Source of the DNA: Timema cristinae
Taxonomy: Eukaryota; Arthropoda; Insecta; Phasmatodea; Timematidae
Reading direction: 5' to 3'
Assembly: GCA_039000515.1 (NCBI GenBank)
Contig: JBCFYV010000001.1
Location: 64,679,132-64,743,131 of the forward strand
DNA length: 64,000 bases
A program made the translations under genes and the position numbers. Positions 58,201-64,000 of this stretch are shown one piece after another (position 1 is the first letter of the stretch; every line of letters starts with the position of its first letter). The notes below the pieces were generated by a model. It saw only the letters and a program-made list of their open reading frames with translations. It did no database searches and had not been told where the DNA came from.

Positions 58201-60851
58201 ATTGAAGGCCCTTGAACTGTAGGCTCTTGGTCTATTGAAGGCCCTTGGACTGTAGGCTCTTGGTCTATTGACAGCTCTTGGACTGTAGACTCCTGCTCTC
58301 TTGAAGGCCCTTGGACTGTAGGCTCTTGGTCTATTGACAGCTCTTGGACTGTAGGCTCCTGCTCTATTGAAGGCCCTTGGACTGTAGGCTCTTGGTCTAT
58401 TAACAGCTCTTGGACTGTAGACTCCTGCTCTCTTGAAGGCCCTTGGACTGTAGGCTTTTGGTCTATTGACAGCTCTTGGACTGTAGGCTCCTGCTCTATT
58501 GAAGGCCCTTGAACTGTAGGCTCTTGGTCTATTGACAGCTCTTGGACTGTAGGCTCCTGGTCTATTGAAGGCCCTTGGACTGTAGGCTCTTGGTCTATTG
58601 ACAGCTCTTGGACTGTAGGCTCCTGGTCTATTGAAGGCCCTTGGACTGTAGGCTCTTGGTCTATTGAGAGCTCTTGGACTGTAGGCTCTTGGTCTATTGA
58701 CAGCTCTTGGACTGTAGGCTCATAGTCTATTGAAGGCCCTTGGACTGTAGGCTCTTGGTCTATTGACGGCCCTTGGACTGTAGGCTCTTGGTCTATTGAT
58801 GACCCTTGGACTGTAGGCTCTTGGTCTATTGAGAGCTCTTGGACTGTAGGCTCTTGGTCTATTGACAGCTCTTGGACTGTAGGCTCATAGTCTATTGAAG
58901 GCCCTTGGACTGTAGGCTCTTGGTCTATTGACGGCCCTTGGACTGTAGGCTCTTGGTCTATTGATGACCCTTGGACTGTAGGCTCTTGGTCTATTGACGG
59001 CCCTTGGACTGTAGGCTCTTGGTCTATTGATGACCCTTGGACTGTAGGCTCTTGGTCTATTGACAGCTCTTGGACTGTAGGCTCATAGTCTATTGAAGGC
59101 CCTTGAACTGTAGGCTCTTGGTCTATTGAAGGCCCTTGGACTGTAGGCTCTTGGTCTATTGACGGCCCTTGGACTGTAGGCTCTTGGTCTATTGACAGCT
59201 CTTGGACTGTAGGCTCTTGGTCTATTGATGACCCTTGGATTGTAGGCTCTTGGTCTATTGACGGCCCTTGGACTGTAGGCTCTTGGTCTATTGACAGCTC
59301 TTGGACTGTAGGCTCATATTCTATTGAAGGCCCTTGGACTGTAGGCTCTTGGTCTATTGATGGCCCTTGGACTGTAGGCTCCTGCTCTATTGAATGCCCT
59401 TGGACTGTAGGCTCTTGGTCTATTGACGGCCCTTGGACTGTAGGCTCCTGCTCTATTGAAGGCCCTTGGACTGTAGGCTCCTGCTCTATTGAAGGCCCTT
59501 GGACTGTAGGCTCCTGGTCTATTGAAGGCCCTTGGACTGTAGGCTCTTGGTCTATTGACGGCCCTTGGACTGTAGGCTCCTGCTCTATTGAAGGTCCTTG
59601 GACTGTAGGCTCTTTGTCTATTGACAGCTCTTGGACTGTAGGCTCCTGCTCTATTGAAGGCCCTTGGACTGTAGGCTCTTGGTCTATTGACAGCTCTTGG
59701 ACTGTAGGCTCCTGGTCTATTGAAGGCCCTTGGACTGTAGGCTCTTGGTCTATTGACGGCCCTTGGACTGTAGGCTCCTGCTCTATTGAAGGCCCTTGGA
59801 CTGTAGGCTCTTGGTCTATTGACAGCTCTTGGACTGTAGGCTCCTGGTCTATTGAAGGCCCTTGGACTATAGGCTCTTGGTCTATTGATGGCCCTTGGAC
59901 TGTAGGCTCCTGCTCTATTGAAGGACCTTTGGACTGTAGGCTCTTGGTCTATTGACAACTCTTGGACTGTAGGCTCCTGCTCTATTGACGGCCCTTGGAC
60001 TGTAGGCTCCTGCTTTATTGACGGCCCTGAGACTGTAGGCTCCTGCTTTATTGACGGCCCTGAGACTGTAGGCTCCTGCTCTATTGAAGGCCCTTGGACT
60101 GTAGGCTCCTGCTCTATTGACGGCCCTTGGACTGTAGGCTCCTGCTCTATTGACGGCCTTGGACTGTAGCTCTTGTCTATTGACGGCCCTTGGACTGTAG
60201 GCTCCTGCTTTATTGACGCCCTGAGACTGTAGGCTCCTGCTTTATTGACGGCCCTTGGACTGTAGGCTCCTGCTCTATTGAACGGCCCTTGGACTGTAGG
60301 CTCCTGCTCTATTGACAGCTCTTGGACTGTAGCTCTGCTTATTGAGGCTCGGACTGTAGCTTGTCTATTGATGCTCCTTGGACTGTAGGCTCCTGCTCTA
60401 TTGACGGCCCTGGACTGTAGGCTCCTGCTTATTGACGGCCCTGGGACTGTAGGCTCCTGCTCTATTGAAGGCCCTGGACTGTAGGCTCCTTCTCTATTGA
60501 CGGCCCTTGGACTGTAGGCTCCTGCTCTATTGACAGCTCTTGGATGTAGACTCTGCTCTATTGATGGCCCTTGGACTGTAGGCTCCTGCTTATTGACGCC
60601 TGGCTGTAGGCTCCTGCTTATTGAAGGCCCTTGGACTGTAGGCTCCTGTCTATTGACAGGCCTGGGATTGTAGGCTCCTGCTCTATTGACGCCTTGGACT
60701 GTAGGCTCCTGCTCTATTGAAGGCCCTGGACTGTAGGCTTTCTCTATTGAGGCCCTTGGACTGTAGGCTCCTGCTCTATTGAAGCCTTGGGATGTAGGCT
60801 CTGCTCTATTGAGGCCCTGGAATGTAGTTCCTGCTCTATTGAAGGCTCCTG
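52249..60851. repeat. 8.6-kb satellite of a 33-bp unit, about 260 copies
   Basis: The unit is CTCCTGCTCTATTGAAGGCC plus CTTGGACTGTAGG. Main variants: TCTTGG for TCCTGC; GACGGCC or GACAGCTC for GAAGGCC; CTCTTGAAGG with CTGAGACTGTAGA. 33 is a multiple of three and neither strand has a stop in one frame, giving GSCSIEGPWTV repeats on + and AYSPRAFNRAG repeats on - (532 codons at 59314-60912). These are repeat effects; there is no start context or flanking gene. A 165-bp (five-unit) higher-order period is visible at 58660-58990, marked by CATAGTCTATTGAAGG at 58721 and 58886. 54480-55500 and 57770-58090 are indel-rich. Confidence 0.95.
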
Positions 60852-60945
60852 CTGTCGTGAATGTCCATGGATTGTTAGACTGACGTTTTAACTTTTTTGA
60901 TGAAATAGTCAAGATTCAGCAGACAGGCAGCATTCTTCCTCTCTC

Positions 60946-61217
60946 TATAGAGTTCTTTGTACAGTAGCCCCATGGCTTCTTTGGTGCTGATTGACAGCTC
61001 ACAGCTGACTTATGACAGTCAACATTTAGGTATATACCTACATTTTGACCGTCAGAAGTGACAGCTGCTAAACACATGTTTTTGCAGATCATATGGTTCG
61101 GCGTAGGGATACATAATTTGGTCTGGTAACTTTTCAAAGCTTTAAGCTGTCAGCTATGAGCTGTCAGTCAGCACCAAATAAGCCATGGGGCTACTGTAGC
61201 AAACCAAATAACTCTAT
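60946..61217. mobile_element. MITE with TIRs of about 75 bp
   Basis: TATAGAGTTCTTTG at the left, then ACAGTAGCCCCATGGCTT. The right end is its inverse: AAGCCATGGGGCTACTGTAG and then AACTCTAT. Inner TIR sequence is rich in TGACAGCT. Non-coding, 272 bp, starts 95 bp after the satellite. Confidence 0.88.
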
Positions 61218-61259
61218 CTCTCTTGCAAATTTGGCGCTTATACCAATGTTAGGTTCATT

Positions 61260-61790
61260 CTCTTCAATGACCCTAATTGCACTGTCAATGGGCTTAAAAA
61301 AATCATAATTTGTTTTGTTGAAGTTGTTTGATAATCACAACAACATAGGCATTTTCCTTTTCATCCTCTATGCCGTTCTCCATTTAAGAAGATCTTCATT
61401 GGTGAGTTCTATTGAATGGTATTGGAGCAATTCATCCACATTTTCTGGTCTTTGTCCTCAAATCTAGCATCGTGCTATGTCAACTATGTCATGTCTTGAA
61501 TTGGAAAGTTCATGTTCAGGATCAGAAACTTCAGGCCAAATATTTTTCCAAACTCCCTTCATACAGGACTGTTTACCTTTTGTCCCTGCATATACAAAGT
61601 TGTCAATATCACCCCCCTAACACCAAACTGTACAGTAAAGATCATTGACCTCGCTGGAATGTGCACGCACAAGGTCACGCCACCACCGCACAGGGTGACT
61701 GCGAAATTACAACCAACCAAGCTTAATACTTTTTTAATCGCGTTATAGCGAAAAACATAAAGTGATATTGCGTATAGCGAGGGATACCTG
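61260..61790 (-). pseudogene. Tigger/pogo transposase remnant with one terminus, internally deleted
   Basis: On the minus strand from 61650: DIDNFVYAG, then SCMKGVWKNIWPEVSDPEHE, SNSRHDIVDIARC, a stop, then ENVDELLQYHSIELTNEDLL and KWR. VDELL--HS-ELTNEDL is the well-known end of Tigger/pogo DDE transposases. The 5' terminus is at 61790, reading CAGGTATCCCTCGCTATACG inward, with TA outside. Only about 140 bases separate the terminus from the C-terminal coding part, so the DNA-binding and catalytic domains are deleted. Confidence 0.8.
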
Positions 61791-63892
61791 TATTAATTTA
61801 TTTTAAAATACTGCCCTATATTCGCTATCAGCTATAAAACCACTGTACTATTGGCCCTTCAAGGTTACATATTATATGATATTAATAAAGAACATAGTCA
61901 TTTTAAACAATATAGATTTATTATGTAAACAATAAACACAAAATTAAGAAAATACAGTTTAACAATATATAGGAGTTTTAGAGTAGACTAAGTTTTCCTC
62001 CAAACAATCAGACTCGAGAAATTACTTGTGGCTATCAGGGCAGTTCAGTCGCCAGGCCAAAGGTCGAAGTATTTCTAAAAGAATAGTAATTAGAGAAATA
62101 GTTAAATATAGTATGGAGCAAAATAAACATGTAATAATCCTTATTTTTATAAAGTTCCATACAAATTTGATTGTTATAATGAGCTAAGAGTGTCTAACAA
62201 AGTACTATGGCCGGTCTCATTCCCCTACGTACTGCCTAGAGCACTCAATAGTACATTAATATTTTAAGACCATTACAAAATTAGCAGTCTGTTTACAGGC
62301 AGAAATAAAAGAGTATTATCTGCGTGGACCCCATTATGACACTAATGCAATTTCCCTGGGTTGCGCACCTAAGCTAATATTATATCGGGAAGCAGACTAC
62401 AAGACCAAATTTGTATCACTATCTACTGAACTGTAATAAGCAAAGAGAATTGACAACCTGGTGGTAACCATCAATAACAGTGAACTAATGATTGCACTCT
62501 ACCTCAGTGTCTTGTACAGGAACTATACTAACATGCCCTCAACCTGTCATATTTTGTTGTTTTCCTAAGATACCGATCTCACACCCAGCCCCCACCCTCG
62601 AGTTAGCTTATTTAAACACTCTAAGCATGCCAGTATATCATCACTGTTCTTAAATTTAAAAAAAATAGTGATCTTCATACAAAGGAATTGAAAAGTGTGA
62701 ATGTAAATTGCAATCTTACTTATACTCTAATGGTTTTTATCCTTTGTATTATTTTTTAGAAAATTGACAAACGCATGATCCCACTGTGATCTCATGATGA
62801 AACTTTCCACAAATGATGAGAATACATAAGTTCTTGTGTGATTTTTTCAGAAATCTAAAAAAAATATGTGTTTGAGAAATTTAAGGTCAAAATTTGTATA
62901 TGAAAAAATGTCCAAAACTAGTGATGTTACATATCATATAAAAGTTTATAAAATAAGCTTCAATTTTTTTTACCCAGTCTTCAATCTTATTTCTAGCCTG
63001 AGTAATAATCTATTTTGTAATTGCATGTCAACAGATTTTTTAATTTTTTTTAGATTTAAAAGGATCGTAGCTTAAAAACTACTGCAGATAAACATCTGAA
63101 TTTTTTTATTTTTTACTACCTTTGAGAGTGCATCAGGTGAGACAAATTTGAAAAAAATCTAATAGGGTAAGGTTCTTTCATTGGTTCACTTGACACTTGA
63201 CCCTTTAGTGCTTTTAAAAACAAATGGCATTATAATATGGAAATTTACTATTGTGGTCTCTGAAGATTTAATTTTAATAAGTTTTTCTTTAATTCACTCT
63301 TATCAAATACTCTTTATTTATATATTTTTATTGGAGGTATTTAACGTGCACTTTTTGAACTGACTGATTATACACCCACACGAGAGTGTAAGAGCCTACT
63401 AATTGTTTCATATCTTCCTGGGTTATTTTACGTGCCACAATCAACATGGGATAGATGGCTTTACTTACCCTCTAAAGAAAGTTGTGCTATGGATTTTCAT
63501 CGCTCAAGAAAAATCTGTCGACCCTGGATGGATTTGAACCCATGAACATTTACCCCAAGGCCACCGCTGTTGACTACTCTTATTAATATAATTATATAAT
63601 CAAGTTTAACATCTTAAGCTCAGCATGTACATTTAATTAGTAAACATGTCCTATCATTGTATTCACAGATAGGCCTATACATTTTCATTAAAAAGTTATT
63701 AAATAATTTGTATTATTTTTCTCTGTGGTTTATTGATATAAATAGATCTCGATTTCAATTTTTAAAATCTATATTTCAACAAACTTAAAGGCTCGGCATA
63801 TCTATACCTCAAGTTCAGATGCAGTTGTGCTTTCCTCTTCTTGTGTCTGTAAAAGACAAATTACAACTAATAACATTTAGTCTAGTAAATAC
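61791..63892. other. Intergenic, no recognised gene
   Basis: AT-rich. Near 63515-63560 an antisense box B-like sequence (GGGTTCAAATCCATCCAGG on the minus strand) may be a tRNA or SINE relic, but the 5' half does not fold as a tRNA. Short ORFs show no family. Confidence 0.4.
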
Positions 63893-64000
63893 TTACAACC
63901 TGAAAGGAAAGTTAGGCCAGGCCAAGATAAAAACAAACACACTTCTCTCTCAATTTCTTCCTACACTTTTACATTTTACAGTTACACATTGATTTAAATT
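63893..64000. mobile_element. Fold-back MITE, second copy, cut by the window end
   Basis: AACCTGAAAGGAAAGTTAGG then ACACTTCTCTCT and CTACACTTTTACA match the left arm of the element at 47011-47376 in the same orientation. Confidence 0.75.

Noticed and set aside
59314..60912. 532-codon minus-strand ORF with 11-residue repeats
   Set aside because: Follows the 33-bp unit; the opposite strand is equally open, and there is no promoter, splice structure or unique sequence.
61412..61748. Plus-strand ORFs of 78 codons
   Set aside because: They are antisense to a recognisable Tigger transposase remnant.

Overview
The window is AT-rich, repeat-laden animal nuclear DNA, most likely from an insect and possibly a hemipteroid. 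Reasons: spliced exons with GT-AG borders, tRNA-derived SINEs, a short run of the insect-type TTAGG motif, several families of DNA transposon and a non-LTR retrotransposon. The species cannot be fixed from the sequence alone.

Only one host gene is visible: the 3' two-thirds of BBS9 (PTHB1, a BBSome subunit) on the + strand. Eight exons are recognised: 6698-6828, 7430-7610, 10731-10973, 11889-12134, 22891-23189, 40478-40786, 43713-44124 and 45944-46116. A poly(A) signal follows at 46172. Splice phases join without a break, giving 1,992 nt or 663 residues plus stop, after the 2 nt that complete a codon begun upstream. The first exons (most of the N-terminal beta-propeller) lie before base 1. 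About 2 kb of coding sequence is spread over about 39 kb because the introns are full of mobile and tandem DNA.

Layout. 1-3411: 62-bp tandem array derived from the C-terminal part of a non-LTR retrotransposon, antisense. 3704-6697: about 75 copies of a 40-bp unit that copies the splice acceptor and first codons of the BBS9 exon beginning at 6698. 6698-12134: four BBS9 exons, small tandem repeats and two SINEs. 12135-22890: intron with a 5.67-kb terminal-inverted-repeat (TIR) transposon (16630-22297). It encodes a broken protein with a FEN/PIN-nuclease-like acidic pattern and a cysteine-rich CXC tail. 23190-40477: 17-kb intron with a second TIR element of the same protein superfamily (23510-26543), a 32-bp array, a broken dispersed insect repeat gene, and a non-LTR retrotransposon (29840-37710) swollen by about 131 copies of a 54-bp (18-codon) unit. 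37710-46116: MITEs, pogo/Tigger termini, a hAT-like insertion with an 8-bp target duplication, SINEs, an antisense retrotransposon copy with ten 62-bp units, and the last three BBS9 exons. 46200-64000: no host gene seen. It holds a SINE, MITEs, a PIF/Harbinger remnant, an 8.6-kb array of a 33-bp unit (52249-60851), and a decayed Tigger element.

The main points are: (a) a satellite made of splice acceptors in front of the exon it copies; (b) two TIR transposons with different termini but one shared putative nuclease type; (c) a retrotransposon family in which two different ORF segments have independently become satellites; (d) a possible founder of the 33-bp satellite in a CpG-rich patch 1.4 kb upstream of the array. 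All long ORFs in the tandem arrays are by-products of repeat periodicity, not genes.
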